Positions 38,146-52,068 are shown, counted from the stretch's first letter. The stretch is 64,000 nucleotides of DNA from Microbotryum silenes-acaulis (GCA_003665825.1 QPFY01000011.1:372001-436000); one strand, 5' to 3'. Made by a program: numbers and translations. Notes: generated by a model from the sequence alone, not told the origin.

Positions 38146-41100
38146 TCATGTCTTGGCCTTCTTTCGCGCCGCGGATGCGGCGTCTCGGTTGCTAGGTCGA
38201 CCCCTTCTGGCAGCCGGTGCTTTCGCCGCCACGATCTGCGCGATCGGCTCGTCCTCTTCGTCGCTGTCGATTACAACAACTTCGGGCGGATCCTTGCGTT
38301 TGGCACTGATTGTGGCGGAAGCGGAAGCAAGGGCAGCAAGGGTTTCCTCCCGCTTTTTGGCTTGCGCAGATGATGAGATCGCGGTCGAGGCTTGCGGGGC
38401 AGCTGCTGAGCCCGATGAGGCGCCCGCCGCCGGGCTGTGGGCTGCAGGAGCAGCGCTACCGGTATTGTTCGGATCGTACTTCGAAAGTTGCGCTTTGGCC
38501 GCCATTAACGTTCGACGGTGATCGCGCGCGGCGACACTCATGGCAATGCACGGGGTTTCGAAGTCAAAATTACTTTGGCGACCCCGCTCGAACGTGGCTT
38601 GATGCCCGGTAATAGCGTGGACGTGCGCTGCTGCGGTACTAAAGGGTGTTGCGGCCACCGTGAATCTGTTCCCGTTTGTCATCGTGCCCGAGCTCGCCGG
38701 GCCGTTGCGTACGTCCATAGCCGTAAGTGGAGGAATGACGGTCAATATTTTCGCTTCAAACCAGGCAAGGTCAAGTGGCCCGCTGTTGTGACGAGTCGTC
38801 TGAGGCGGTCCCGTATCGGCATGATCGACGAGATCCCATGGATTCGCAACAGGGAGAGTCGAGCCAGCTGCGTCGAACAGACGTTCGAGACGCAACAGGG
38901 CTGCTTCTGGCAGCGAATCCAGCTCGACCTCTGGCGCGATGATGGACTCGATGGACGGTAGCCGAAGGGACGGGGCCAAATCTGTCAGGCCAAACAGCAG
39001 GTGGGAACAAGTATCAAGTAGCACGGACGATAGCTCGACATCGTTTGGACAGTCACGACAAGATAGCTGTCACGAGGATAATTTGGTTGTGTCGTCAGCA
39101 CGAGCTGAGGAAGGCATAGCGCTGGAAGCAAGATAGACCCGAAGCTCTGATCAGAGCGCCAAGACTTCATGGTAGACTTACAGCTGCAAGCTTGGCACAG
39201 GGTATCAGACATCCTTTGAACAAGTCCACGGTCTCGGTAGCCGTTGGAGACACGGTCGTACTGCACCGGAGAGCGATAGCGAGCAGATGGACCGAATGCA
39301 AGATGGCTTCTCGAGATGAATTGACGCCTTCATCGACGAGCCCTTCGAGGCAACAACGGATCGCCGTCAGCAATTGGCGCAGTGGAGTGACCTGGCTCGA
39401 AGCGGAACTGGACTGGAGTAGTGTATTGAGCAAGCGCCCTGTACAGCGTAGCGTTGTCAAGCTGTGCGTGCGCCGCTCGATCGAAGCGGTCCTGGCGAGT
39501 CCATCGACAGCCTCGGCTAGACGGCTGAAGGCGACGCTGACGAGTTCATCTGAAGCGTGCCCGTGGTAACACTTGACGATCTGCTCTCCGAGGTATGTAT
39601 GTCCTTCGCCCGAGCAGACACGATCGAGGAAGTGGCGCGACAAGGTGTTGAGTCCTTCCGCTTTCTCGGCGTCGGAGATGGTATTGTCGAGGTCGAGGCG
39701 CTCGAGGGAGGCTTGCACCTCCACCTTGGACACGGCCAGGCGCCAAGTCGTCAAACCAGAGAGGAAGAGATCCCAGTCCTCGGTTGAGACGAGACTTGCC
39801 GGAATGGCTGTGCTGCTGTCTTTGAGAGTCAACAACAGGGCTGCGAGTAGCTTGGGACGATGCGCATTCGTCGCGAGCGGGGCGGCCCCCACGGCTGCGG
39901 TGTCGAGGACCGCCGACGCAAATACCTGAGGGTCGCGAACCACGGCGGTTTGAAACGCGGGCCACGAGTTGAGATGCACAAGTAGCATCCCCGTTGTTTG
40001 AGCACGTTCGTGCTGCCCGAGAGTAGTCCAGAAATCTTGTTGGACCGCAAGCGACGCGACGCACTTACCGAGCTCCGCTAGAGAAGCCTGGGTGAAGAGA
40101 CTCGCGCATCGGCTGTCGCCTCTTTGACGTTGGAGCAGAGCAGCGGGCGTGTTAGAAGGGTCTTCGGTCGATGCGAAAACTCCAATAGCATGCGAAGACC
40201 TCGTGATCAGACTTCCAAAGATATCCGTAATCGTATCGAGGGCTTGCAACAGAGTCGCATCGAGCGACGGAGCTTGGATCGGGGCGTGCGAGACGGGATT
40301 GGTCGGCGAGCTCGCGGCGTTGAGCAGCGTCCGCCAAACAGGGAGAATGACGAGCGTGATGAGTGCCGAAGGGGAGAGAATTCCGCCTGTGACGAGTTCT
40401 AGCAGTAAGATTGCGACGCCTGAACTCAGATGCGCTCCAAACGTAGCAATCATCGAGTAAGAGGGCATTTGCGCGATCCATTTGCCGATCTGCGCCTCCA
40501 GTCCGGTCGGCAGTCGTTCGTTGATCTCCCGCAAGAAACGAACAATTGTCGATGCCGAGACACCCGCGAGGAGCTGCACACTGCTTTCAATCGCAATGAC
40601 GGCCCAGTTCTCGAAGGCGTGGTAGCGGTACCAGAGGGTCGTTCCGAGTTGAGCGATGGCCTGAGGAGAGCTGTCGATCAGCAGCCCCTGCAGCTCGGGG
40701 AATCCCGCTGGCAGGCTCTGCTGTTGAGGGCGACTAGTCGAGAGAGACTGTCGAGACAAACACAAAGAGGTCAGCCCAATGAGCGAGTCGGAGTTCCTTC
40801 GAGAGAAGAGAATCCACTCACGAGGACCAGTTCCTGATAATCTTGCTCGAGCTTTGTCATATTCAAGGCGTCCAAGCATTGCGCTCGCCCAAACTGTCGC
40901 AGCAGCGCTATGAGCCGCTTGTCGTTGATTCCGTCCGCTTTCAGACCCTCATGAGCAATCAAAAGAGCCTGTCCAAGGGTTGGCAGAGCGCCCAATGCCG
41001 TCCAGCAGTCGAGGTTGCCTTCAATCAGATCCAGCACGCACGACAGCACATCGCGGGTTGGAGCGTGGATCAACACTACGAAAATGTATTGGAGCAGTCC

Positions 41101-43869
41101 GAAGTAATCTTCGACAGCAAGATACGTCTGGGTGAGTATCGCATGCTCCTCCGCCGTGAGGGCCATGTGTTCGTCTTTGGGCCGCAACAGTCGAGCCAAG
41201 CCCACCGGGATGGTGTCGCGCTGCAAGACAAGATGCATGCCGTTCTTGCCAAGGCCTGAGATGGCGTCTAGTAGCGTAGTGCAGTCACGGTCGCCCAGTA
41301 ACGCTGCAAGTGGATGACCTACCCGAACATGCTCAAGCGTGAGTCATCAAAGCTCCAGAAAGAACCAAGCATCGCAAGGACTGACTTTGTCCATCAACCA
41401 GGGAGGGCACGAGCCTGTATAGATCTCGGGTGGCATCCCCGAGCAAGCGCTCACTCTCGCTCCGACTAGCGGAGCTCACCTTGAGCGCCATGCGCTTCTT
41501 GGCTAACGGTCGACCAGATCCATCGTGTAAGGCAACAGTCTTGAGCAGCTTGATATGTATGGACGACGACTATACATCGAAGAGAGGTGGGGAGATCAGT
41601 CTACGTAGGTGCAGGAATGAAGAGGGGGGGGGGGGACTAGGCAATACATACTGGCTTGGAGGCACGCGACGCTTCCTCAGTTTCGCCTCTCGCTATCATG
41701 CGCTGAAGATACGACGAGTATCCGATAACATTACATCGGATCAGCTCCTCGAGTAAGAGCCGAATCTCGGCGTCCTCATCGCCAGCTTTCCTCGCCCCGC
41801 CGGTTCGGGCGCCTGAGTCGATCCAGTCGATGAAGACTCGCTCGATGTCGACGCGAGGTTGTTCGTCCACGTCCATGGTTTGCTTCTCCATAGCAATCAA
41901 GGCAGCAACAGCGTATCGCCTGTATGGGCCTGCTCGATCCCCGCATGTCGCCCAGGTGAACATCAGGGGCAGCTCGACCGGCAAACCACGCTTTCTCCGA
42001 CGCTTGTGGAACAGAGACTTGTGAACCTGCGCCATGAGCGTTGGAAAAGAGATGGAATCAAGCAATTGGATCGTTTCGTTGTCGTCGGGCTCGGACGAGT
42101 CCTCATCTTCAGTTCCTTTTGACGCCGCCTCTGACCGAACCTTGAGATCAGACATGTCGACTCGAACCATTTGCACCAATACGGGATCCTCAAGGCCGTC
42201 CAATAGCTTCGTCAGGGAGGAAGCGTACTGCGACCACAATGGTGCAGCTATGAATGCATCCGGTAATGCTACAAATGTTGATCGGATCAACGAGATGAGG
42301 GTTGATGTTGTCGCGGAATAGATCGAAGCTGGCGTAGTTAACGACACAAGGCTGTCCAGCCGCGCGAAGCAAGCCGCTATGAGTCGAGCAGAGAGAGGCT
42401 CGGATAAGAGGAATTCACCCAGGTATTCCTCGGCAAGGAAGAGGGCGAAAGGAAGTTGGCCAATGTTGGAGGAATCGATCTGATTGACCAAGGAGCGGAG
42501 GAAAGAGTCGCTGTCGAGTAGATGCTCCTCGTACAGAGCTTCGAGCAGGCGGAGACTGTGGGCAGCGGCGGGTTGGCTCGAGGTTCCCATTCTCACTTTT
42601 GTTCATACGAAGAACGAGACTCACGTGTAGGAGAACTTTGTGGTCCAGGCATTCCTCAGATTATTGTCCAACATGACGGGCTGCTTGGCCTGAGCTTTGG
42701 CGCTGAGCGTCGTCCGCAGAGGATGCGTAACCGTGGTCGGTGAGGTCAAGCTGGCTGCTGGTGCCTCATCAGTGGTAATCTCGGCAAGCTGCTTGCGCAC
42801 AAACTCTTGCACGATCAGAGTCCATTCCAAAGTATAGGAGGCCACTGCACTAGGTGCGCTTGCTGGTCGTTTCGCGATGTTGTTTTGCTGCAGGGATGAT
42901 TATGACGATGAGGTCAGTCCCACGAAATCAGATCCATTCAAAACCGGGCAAGTTTGCTCACTATCTCGAGTGCACCGAATGCTCTGACGAACCAAATCGC
43001 TCTCGAGAATGGCACCTTCTTGGAGTAGAACATCTCGAGGATTTGTTGTCCACGGTAGCCGTGGGGCACGATCGAGAAGAGTTTGGAAAGGGGCACGGCT
43101 GGATTGGACAAGTCGGTGAACCATTGCTCCCTCTTGGTATCGGTGACAATATTGCGTTTGGGAAGCTTGAAGGACGGAGGACTAATTGAGGAAAGATACA
43201 CGAAACATGCGATTTACGATAGACGGTAAGTGGCCCGGACCGGTGAGTATGAGAGGAGAGACGAGTGACGGACCCGTAGGTGGGGACCAGCTGCTGGGCC
43301 CGGTCCCTGACGGCGTTCGACAAGCGGGATAGATTGCCCAAAATGTCTTCGGATTTAAGTTTTTCGTAGATGAGCTGATGAGCCGAAAAAGTTTCGGTCT
43401 GTGCCAGTACACAAGTTCGATCAGCACAAGACCATCTGCCGTACAACGTGTTGGACATGGGGGTCAAGGCGCCGAGCTGACATACCTGCACAACGTTTTT
43501 GCCCCCGAATCCTGTCTTGACGGCGGTTTCGGTCAGTTGGTCCTCCTCTTGTCCGTCGCACGGTGCGTAGAACTGAGGGTAGATGGACGTCGACGCAGCA
43601 GCTGCTGCTGATGAGCTCGAGCTCGAGGTCGAAGCTCCTCCTGGTCCACTTCCACTTCCAGCTCCACCTTCAGCAGGTAGCCAAGGTGGTCGCCATGAAG
43701 GTGGTTCAAGGTGATACCTAGTCAGACCCTGTTGGCGCAGCACGTGGTCGAGCGGGCATGGCTGGAACCGATGCGAGTTGATCGGGGGCAACGCCGAGTT
43801 GGGATTCTGGGTCGGCGTCGGTAGTAAGGACGAGGGCAAGTGGCCACGACTTCCCAGCCGAGTTGTCAT
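38146..43869 (-). CDS. MED12: Mediator complex subunit 12 (Srb8 family), 9 exons
   Basis: Exons (minus): 43869-43486, 43398-43274, 43181-42962, 42887-42625, 42555-41652, 41569-41386, 41303-40822, 40747-39182, 39066-38146; 1682 residues with all phases consistent. MED12 belongs to the CDK8 kinase module of Mediator, which represses or tunes RNA polymerase II initiation in the nucleus. The Med12 signature is clear at the N-terminus: YHLEPPSWRPP, then YPQFYAPCDGQEEDQLTE with VKTGFGGKNVVQ, followed by TETFSAHQLIYEKL and SIVPHGYRGQQILEMFYSKK. The rest is mostly helical. The C-terminus has an acidic stretch VVIDSDEEDEP and a Lys/Arg-rich tail suited to nuclear import. The exon 4/5 junction has two in-frame acceptors (42591 or 42555); I used 42555, which gives a normal 69-bp intron. 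The intron before exon 6 has a run of 13 C. Diverges from the cysteine synthase gene. Confidence 0.93.
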
Positions 43870-44241
43870 CGTTCAAGACGAGCGACCAGCCCTCGATCCA
43901 ACGAGCCCGAGAAGAGGGAAAGAGAGAGACGGAGACGTCGGTCGTCGGTCGCACGAGCTAAGGGAGAGGAGTGCAGAAAGAGAAACCGAGCTCCAGCTCG
44001 AGTGTGGGGTTCAGAACGTTCAGCCCGACAGTGAGCTGCAGTGAGTGCCTGAGCTGGCCCGCTTCGGCCTGCCAGCCTGCCAGTGGGCCCGCCCGCAGCC
44101 GCCCGCCGCGCCCGGCCGACGTGCCGTTGAGGTGATCGAAGACGAGCCTCCTTTCCACCCCCACTCTCGCTTTGAGAACCTCCTGTCTCGCGCATTGCGT
44201 CGTACGCGTACTACCCCAGTCCCAACAGGTCACTCGGCACC
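43870..44241. promoter_or_regulatory. Divergent promoter of MED12 and cysteine synthase
   Basis: Only 372 bp separate the two start codons. The MED12-proximal part has GTCGGTCGTCGGTCGCAC at about 43936-43953, an 18-bp word also found upstream of the KH gene near 8670. The rest is GC-rich (CCGCCCGCAGCCGCCCGCCGC near 44090-44110). No TATA box seen. Confidence 0.55.
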
Positions 44242-46118
44242 ATGTTCCGCCCCACCGCGATCCGGTCTATCCTGCGGCCGACCTCGAGGCTGCTCTACGC
44301 CGAAGCCACCTCGTCGTCGTCCTCATCTGCAAAGTACCCGGCGTTGCAGCCCCACGCGCATTCGTTACCCGTAGATGGCTTCGTCGGAGCGGTCGGCAAC
44401 ACGCCCTTGATCAGGATCAACTCGCTTAGCGAAGAGACTGGATGCGACATTCTCGGCAAGGTACGCCTAGTCTCTTGGTAGCTTGTCTGCTCATTGATCA
44501 ATCTGCGTCGAATGCCGTCGCTTACCATTCATTGCGCTCACGGTACGACTCATCTCAACTTGCCTTCCACCTAGGCCGAATTTATGAACCCCGGAGGAAG
44601 TGTCAAGGACCGAGCTGCGTTGGGACTGGTGCAATGGGCAGAAAAGCAAGGTGTGTACATCTTGGCCCGTCGTGGGTCGGGTCGACGGCCACACCAGCCC
44701 AGCCGCTCACGTGACACGACATGATTCTCTGCAGGTCTTATCAAGCCCGGTGGAACGATCGTCGAAGGAACAGCTGGAAACACCGGGATTGGATTGGCGT
44801 GCGTGACGTCCACCCTGATTATACCGTCGAACGTCGTCTCGTTGGGTCACCGAGACTGAACCAGTTCTCTCGACCTATCCGTGCAGACACGTCTGCCGAG
44901 CTCGAGGCTACAAGTGTGTTATTTACATGCCCAACGCAAGTCCACCCACCAATGGTAAACGATATGTGCGTGTAGAACACACCGTCTAATTGTGCCTTCA
45001 ATCAACACACCCACAGACCCAATCGCAAGAAAAGATTGACCTGTTGCGCATGCTCGGCGCAGAAGTCTATCCGGTCCCTGGTGAGCACAAGCTGCCCCTG
45101 TTTTGGCGGAATGCCCATCTATTGACCGTGCATATACCTACACCAAAGCCGTTGCATTCGAGAACCCTGAAAACTACAACCATCGTAAGCCTACTAGCGC
45201 TTGACACGAGGCCCCGTGCCGCAGCTAACGTCCGAGTTGACACCATTTTCTTCTGCAGAGGCAAAGCGCCATGCCGAGCGGCTCGACAATGCTGCCTGGT
45301 GGGTCGACCATTGTGTGATTCAAGGCACTTACTGTTAGACTCGCACTGATCCTGACTTTGCGACCTTGCGCGCAGGGTGAACCAATTCGAGTTTGTCACC
45401 CGCCTCCACTGATCATCCAAGTGGCGGAAGCTGACTTGTTGCAAATCAACCTGCCAGCAATTACCATGGTAACCGACAAGCCCACATTGACACGACCGGC
45501 CCCGAAATTTGGGAGCAAACCCATCTCCTCCCGGGCGGTCTGCAAGCCTTCATCTGCTCCACCGGAACCGGCGGAACGCTCGCCGGCATTACCCGAATCC
45601 TCAAGGAGAAATCCGAGGGCAAAGTTCAATGCTGGCTCGCCGACCCTCCAGGCTCGTGTTTGGAATCCTTTATCAACCGAGGAACGCTCGATCGTGTTGG
45701 AGGCAGTATCACAGAAGGAATTGGACAGGGGCGAGTGACCGATAACCTCAAGCAGGACATCGACTTGCTCGATGGGGCCTTGTTCATCCCCGACGAAGAG
45801 ACGATCAGGATGATATACCATCTGTTGGACAAGGACGGTTTGTACTTTGGCGCTTCGACTGCGCTCAACGTTGTCGCCGCGAAGAAGCTCGCGCAAAAAC
45901 TCGGCAAGGGGTCCCGAGTCGTCACCGTCCTCTGCGACGGCGCTTACAGGTGCGTTGTAGTAGCGAGGAAAAGTTTTTCCTTTGTCACGCACATGTCTGA
46001 TCCATCTCGAAAACGCTGCAGGTATCAATCTCGTCTCTTCTCAAAGAAGTGGCTCGAATCAAAGGGCCTCCTCAAGGAAATCCCGGACCACTTGCAGAAA
46101 TACGTGGTGCTCGAATAG
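44242..46118 (+). CDS. Cysteine synthase-like PLP enzyme, mitochondrial type, 10 exons
   Basis: Exons: 44242-44460, 44575-44650, 44735-44798, 44887-44935, 45017-45080, 45149-45184, 45259-45298, 45376-45390, 45458-45949, 46022-46118; 383 residues, phases consistent. Family members form cysteine from O-acetylserine and sulfide using pyridoxal phosphate. The PLP-binding Lys84 is in [11 protein letters not shown]; the substrate loop reads [12 protein letters not shown] (Ala where many have Ser), and the phosphate-binding glycine loop is [10 protein letters not shown]. The N-terminus ([20 protein letters not shown]) is Arg/Ser-rich and acid-free, as in mitochondrial presequences. This matches the yeast Mcy1 / Neurospora cys-12 subgroup better than cytosolic cysteine synthases. 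The fourth intron starts with GC (AAC-GCAAGT) rather than GT, and exon 8 is just 15 nt. Confidence 0.92.
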
Positions 46119-46280
46119 AGGGATCCTGTTTGCCAATCAAAATTTTGAAGAGTTCAAGGGAAAGGAAAAGCAGAGATTGCATTGCGAGTGGGATTAACAG
46201 GTTTCTTAAGTACGGTCAGTCCGTCACACGAAAGAAAGAGGACATAGCTGTCCATGAAAGCACAATTTTGGCCTCTGGGT

Positions 46281-49200
46281 TCACGGATGTTGTGAAGTGG
46301 GTGCATACGAGCTCGGAGGCCGCGAATACTGGGAGGGGTACTGCTGCGGATAATGCTGAGGGTGCTGCTGCTGCTGCATACTCTGGTGGGGGTGCGGGTA
46401 CTGCGGTTGCGGTAGTGGGGCCGAGGAGGAAGACAAAAACGGTGCCGGTGGCTGCCCGTGCCCATTGCTGTATCCACCGCGGTTGCTGTAGTCACGATTG
46501 TTCGACGTCGATGGCGAGGGGGTGTAGTGGGAGTGATGACTTCCATCATGATCATTGAGCCGATAGTCTCGAGAACGGTCTTGGCTTCCGCCGCCGTACC
46601 CGCTGGAGTAGGAGCTCGTCGAATACGGTTCTCGCCCCCGCTCGCGATCGTAAGGCCTAGACGGAGGGTACGACGACGACGAGGAAGCCTGATGCGAAGA
46701 GTGGTGCGACTGCGATTGCTGGTGAAGATGTGGGCTACGATGTCCACCATTGCTCGCGCGAGGGATCGTCGGCAGCGAAGCGACCGAACTCGGGGTCGCT
46801 GAGGGACGGGAACCAGAGCCGCTCTCTGACAGTCTCGGCTTCTTGTGACTCGGATCGTCGTCTGTCGACTTGCGTTTGATCGAGGGCAGACCCCCACTGG
46901 CAGGAGGGTGTGGCTGGGTGGACGGGGCCGAGGTTACTGCGGGTGCATTCGAAGTTCGGCCCGTCAATTTCTCGTACATTGATCGAAGGCGATCGGTCTG
47001 AACCCTCCGAGGGAAGAAATGGGTCGTCCATTTCCCTGTGATATAGGCAAAACCCTAAATCAGTGATATTGCATCGAGCCGAGTCGATCCCGCGAAGAAA
47101 TAAAGGGCTCACAGAGGTGCTTGCGACGCTTCTCCTTGCTGCGACTTGATTCCTCGAGGTTCGCAGTGTATTCAATCCGCTGACCAATCGCCGAAAGGCA
47201 CTCCTTGAGGTGCGCAACCTTTTCGTCGCGTGAGTAGTCTTGCGTATCCAACTTGAGCCGCTTGAGCTCACGCTTTACGGGTCGCAGGAGATCTTTGCAC
47301 TCGGCCTCGTCCATACTCGCGTAGACAGAGTCATCGTCAGAACTGGAATCGGGTGCTACAGGTTTCTTCGGCTTCGAGGACGACGAGGTTGACCCCTTGT
47401 GTGGCTTGGGGATTTTCGACGACGCGGTTCCCAAGCTATCTCGTATGCGATCCCCAGCAATCTTGGGGCGAGGTGCTCCGGCTGATTTCGCCAGCAGAGA
47501 CGTCGACGACACATCACCACCTTGTCGGGTGGCCAGATACGTCTCGAGCAGGAGATGAAGTAGATAGTCGGCGCGACGGACGAGATGGATCGCATTGGGC
47601 AGTTGCCGCTTCGCGCTGTCCTCGGCTTTGATCTTAGCATCCTCGAGGAAGAACTTGCCCTGTAAGCCCAACTGCGGATCGTTCTCGATCGCTTCCCACA
47701 TCCCATGCCCGTGGCGCCAGACTCCGATCATTAACTTGGCGTCGTCGGCGACTCCCCACTCGCAATTCCAGTTAAGCGTCGCTTTGGTGTCTTCGATCGG
47801 GAACACCCACGCAGAGGGGTCGGGCAAAGGGTTGAGATCTGTTTGAGCAACTGTTCTTTAGCTATCAGGCCCACAAAATAGCAAGCACTGCTAAATCACT
47901 TGCATTGATGCAATAGCCTGAGCTCAGCCGCGCGCTGCAACACCGTCTCGGCGTTGATGATCGTGATAGATCTGTACGACACAAGCACTGCCTTGTTTTT
48001 CATCGCCACAGTGACCTCCTCGCCCGCCAACCGTTTCGTCTCCAGCAACTGCCGTTTCTCCTCGATCGCATCCTTGCAAATCTTGACCACGTCGTCAATC
48101 ATCTGCGTCACGACCGTGCGGTTCTTGTTCTCGAGTCGAGCATCTTTGACGATCGCGTCGTACCGATGTCGAATGTCGCCGAACCTCTGCAAAGCTCGCA
48201 CAAGCATGCGCAAATCACGATCCTTGAGCTCCATCGCTCGCTGCGCCTCCGTCTTGCGAGGGCCCCGCTTCTTCTTCTCTCCTTCACCCTTCATCGAATC
48301 CTTGTCCGAATCAGGCGACGAGCTCCGTGAATCTGCTCGGGAGCCTTGTTGGCCTTGGTACGCTCCAGGCGCGACTTGGGCTGCCGCCCTCCGTTGTGTT
48401 TGCGCCGCGATCGCCGCTTCCGTTTCTTCCTTGACGCGCTGCTCGTCGGCCTCGGCACGGATATCGGCGGGAATGATGTCCTCCCACGACGTCATGTCGG
48501 CTTTGACGTCCTGTACCGCAAATTGATTGAGAAACTCTTCGCCGCCGAGCGAGGTCCCCGTTGCTCCCGTGGCGGTCTCGTACGCCTCGGCTTCATTGAT
48601 GACTTCGTCGAGATCCATCTCTTCGAGCTTGGTTTGACCGGCATCCTGCTTGAAGATGTTAGCTGCTCCAAATTTGAGAATCTGAGATAGCTCGTCGCGC
48701 GTGTAGTTGTCCGGTCGCGAAGATGCGGCGGCGCCAAGATTCGTACCACTCGTGTCCATCTGGTTGACGACTGCGCACGTAAACGGATTGGTGTCAGCCC
48801 ACATACACCGGACACAAAACAGACAGATCGTAGAGCGAACCTACTAGCATATTCAAGCACCATCTTCTTCCTAGCTCTTTCCAACACATCCTCCTCGACT
48901 GTATCCTTGGTCACGAACCGATAAACGTTGACATGCGATTTCTGCCCGATACGATGAGCGCGAGCCATGGCTTGCAGATCGTTCTGCGGGTTCCAATCGC
49001 TGTCAAAGATGACGACGGTGTCGGCGGTTTCCAAGTTGATGCCTAGGCCACCGGCGCGGGTCGAGAGCAGAAAGACGAAATCGGGGGACTCGGGCGCGTT
49101 GTAGTGCTCGATGGCCTTGCGACGCGTCTCGGATGGCACGGTGCCGTCCAGCCGTTGGTACAAATAGCCTCGAAGAGCACAATAGTCGGACAAGATGTCG

Positions 49201-52012
49201 CTGAAGAACAACACGAATGATCGATCGTCAGCAAGTACGACCCCGAAAAGAAGTAGGCTCCGAGTCCACTCACAGCATTCGAACCATCTGGCTGAACACG
49301 AGGACACGATGTCCATCCGCCTTCAACCTTGCCAGCAACTTGTCGAGCAGAACCATCTTGCCACTGTTCATCACCAGCCCTTTGAGTGTCTCCTCCCTGA
49401 CATCCGACCTGATCTCGGCGCCTTCAAAAAGGAACGGATGGTTCGACGCCTTTTTCAGCTCCATCGCGATGTTGAGCAACGACACACTCGGGTTCGAGCT
49501 GCTCAATGCCTGGTAGTTGCGGGTCAAGATGTTTTTGTACCACCACATCTGCATCGTGGACATCTCCACGCGGAGGATGCGTTCGCTCTTGGTCGGTAGC
49601 TCCTTGATGACGTCGCGCTTGAGTCGGCGCAACATGATCGATTCAAGCTTGCCGTGCAGGTCGCGGATCTTTTCCTCCTTCTCCTCGTCGTTGAGATCGA
49701 AATCGCCCGCGAGTTCAAACTTATCCGGCGAAAGGAAGTGCATCAACGCGAGAAGTTCTGTAGACCGCTCACGCCAAATTAGCAACAAGCCCACGCGCGG
49801 TCAGCGCGATTAGGCAGTCACAGCCAGTACGGACCTTTGACGTTGTTCTGGAGCGGTGTCCCCGTGATGAGCAGCTTCGCGGCCGCACTAAAGCTCATGA
49901 GGGCTTCATAAAGCTGCGACTCGTTGTTCTTGAGTCGATGTGCTTCATCGATCGCCATGTACTGCCACTTGAGCGCGCCCAGGTCCGACTTGTCCTTAAG
50001 CACGAACTCGTACGTCGTCAGCAAGACGTTGAAGTTGGGCTTGCGACGATCGCCAAACTCGTGATCGCGGATCGTCTTACGACTGGGCCCGTTCCCCATG
50101 TAAGCGATAACGTTCAGATCGGGGGACCAATGTGCCAGCTGCATCTGCCATGCCGGCAGCGTCGACAGAGGAACAACAACCAGGAAGGGTCCGTACTGCT
50201 GTCGTTCGTGGAAGAGGTATGACAGGAACGAACATGTCTGCACCGTTTTCCCAAGTCCCATTTCGTCGGCTAAGATACCGTTCTCGCCCCTCGACCACAG
50301 ATACGCGAGCCAATTGAGCCCCGTCATCTGGAACTCCTTCAGCGTGCCGCCTTGAATATAATCGGGTTGCTCGACCAGTTTCCTGAACGGCGGTCTTGAT
50401 TTGCCGTAGTGCGTGCTCTTGTGAGGTAGATGTGCTGATCCAACGCGTTCGAGGAAGGACTCTATTGCTGGCGCAGCGATCGACCGAACGGTGTCGTGGT
50501 CTTCCCATGTGCACTCCGAGTAAGCCAAACCCCACCACTTGCAAAGGTATTCCAGGTGTTCGTGATCGATGTCGGCATTGGCGGGGGCGTTGCGTTGCGC
50601 CACGATGCGCTCGACCCGCTTGTACCCTTCCAGCTGCTCGGCCTGACGCTCCCTCTCGATCTCCAGGGCTTCGAGGTCTTCGCGGTTGGTGGCCGGGTCG
50701 TTGAGGATGCGCTGGCGGGTCGCCCACACCGTCTTGATGAAAATCTCGACGCGCTTGAAGCCCTTGAAACGTTTCAGGTATTCGTAGGTCTCCCAGGTGT
50801 TGTGAATGTGTGAATAACCCTGCCACTTGACCAGGAACCGCAGATTTCGACTCGGCTCGTCTTCAGGATCGTCCTCTGTTTCAAGACAGCCGAAGTCTGC
50901 GATTAGACAAAGGCTGCACAAAATATGAAGACCGACCGCGCTAGCACTGACCATGTTCGCCATCCCTCTTGTATGAGAACACACCATCGATACCGTCTTC
51001 GTCGTCTAGAGGCGACAGCGGCAACAGAAAAACTCAGTTCACGGCTCGCGACCACCTCGGTTCTTGATAGCACGACTCTCTTGACTCACTTTTCCCTTCA
51101 ATCACATAGCCGTGCCCCACATTAAAGTCATCGTCACTCAGGTCAACTTCCATGTGCTTCTCGTTGTAGTTTGGTAGCGCTTTTCCATTCCTCGACGAGA
51201 TCCTCGGCATGTCAAAGTCCGAAGTCGATCTCCCCTTCCCCTTGGAAGCCTTGGTGCTCTTGCTTGTCGTTCTCCTCGAGGTGGGCGCCGTGATTCGGGT
51301 CGGTTGTTTTTTCTTGGTGGTGTAACCCTTGTCGTTCTCATCGTCTTCCTCGGATGATGACGACGACGACGACGAGCTGGCCGACTGGTCCTCGGAGGTG
51401 CTTGCAATGTGAGACGTGCTGGAGATTGCTTTGCCTGAACCCCAATCAAGGCAAAGACGCAAAAGTAGGGCGAATTGATGAGCAGCGTTCAGTGATGGTG
51501 GTGGTGGTTATATCGACATACCTTTCCCTCTATTGCTCCGGCTCGGTGGCTCGGCACTGGACGAATCCTCGTCGTCGCCGTGGACCTGCACAGAGACGAT
51601 CTTTCGGCGGATGAGCAACGCGGCTCGGGCGACTCTATTTGGGGATGAAAGCTGATTGACCTTGATTGGCAGTGATGCGCGGCCCTGTAGGTAAGCAAAG
51701 CAAAGTCTCAAGTTCAGTGACAAGTTCTCGCCAGGGAGAGGGGTCAGATCCCGGAGCGAGGGCTTCGAAGTTGGAGGGGTTCCACTTTGGGGCGCCGGCG
51801 TTACACTGGCGCGGGCTGCGGAGTACGGCCGAGCACGAGGCAGAAAGAGACAGAAACAAGAAGCACTGACCGATCTTCTGACGCCATACAGTTCAGGATC
51901 ATAGTCTTCGGGTAAATCGAGTCTTCGAGTTGGTTTCTGACCGCCCGTGGTCGGCCCGGGAGTCGAGGCCGACGTCGTAGCTCGAGACCGGTCCCTTTCC
52001 CCGTGTCCTCCA

Positions 52013-52068
<56 letters not shown>

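Noticed and set aside
41386..41480. An intron at the GTGAGC after MALK in MED12
   Set aside because: Splicing there leads to an immediate stop; reading through gives a continuous sensible frame (SERLLGDATRDLYRLVPSL) to a better donor at 41385.
50077..50826. 249-codon minus-strand frame overlapping CHD1
   Set aside because: Shadow in another frame of the CHD1 ATPase exon, which has full chromodomain and SNF2 motifs.
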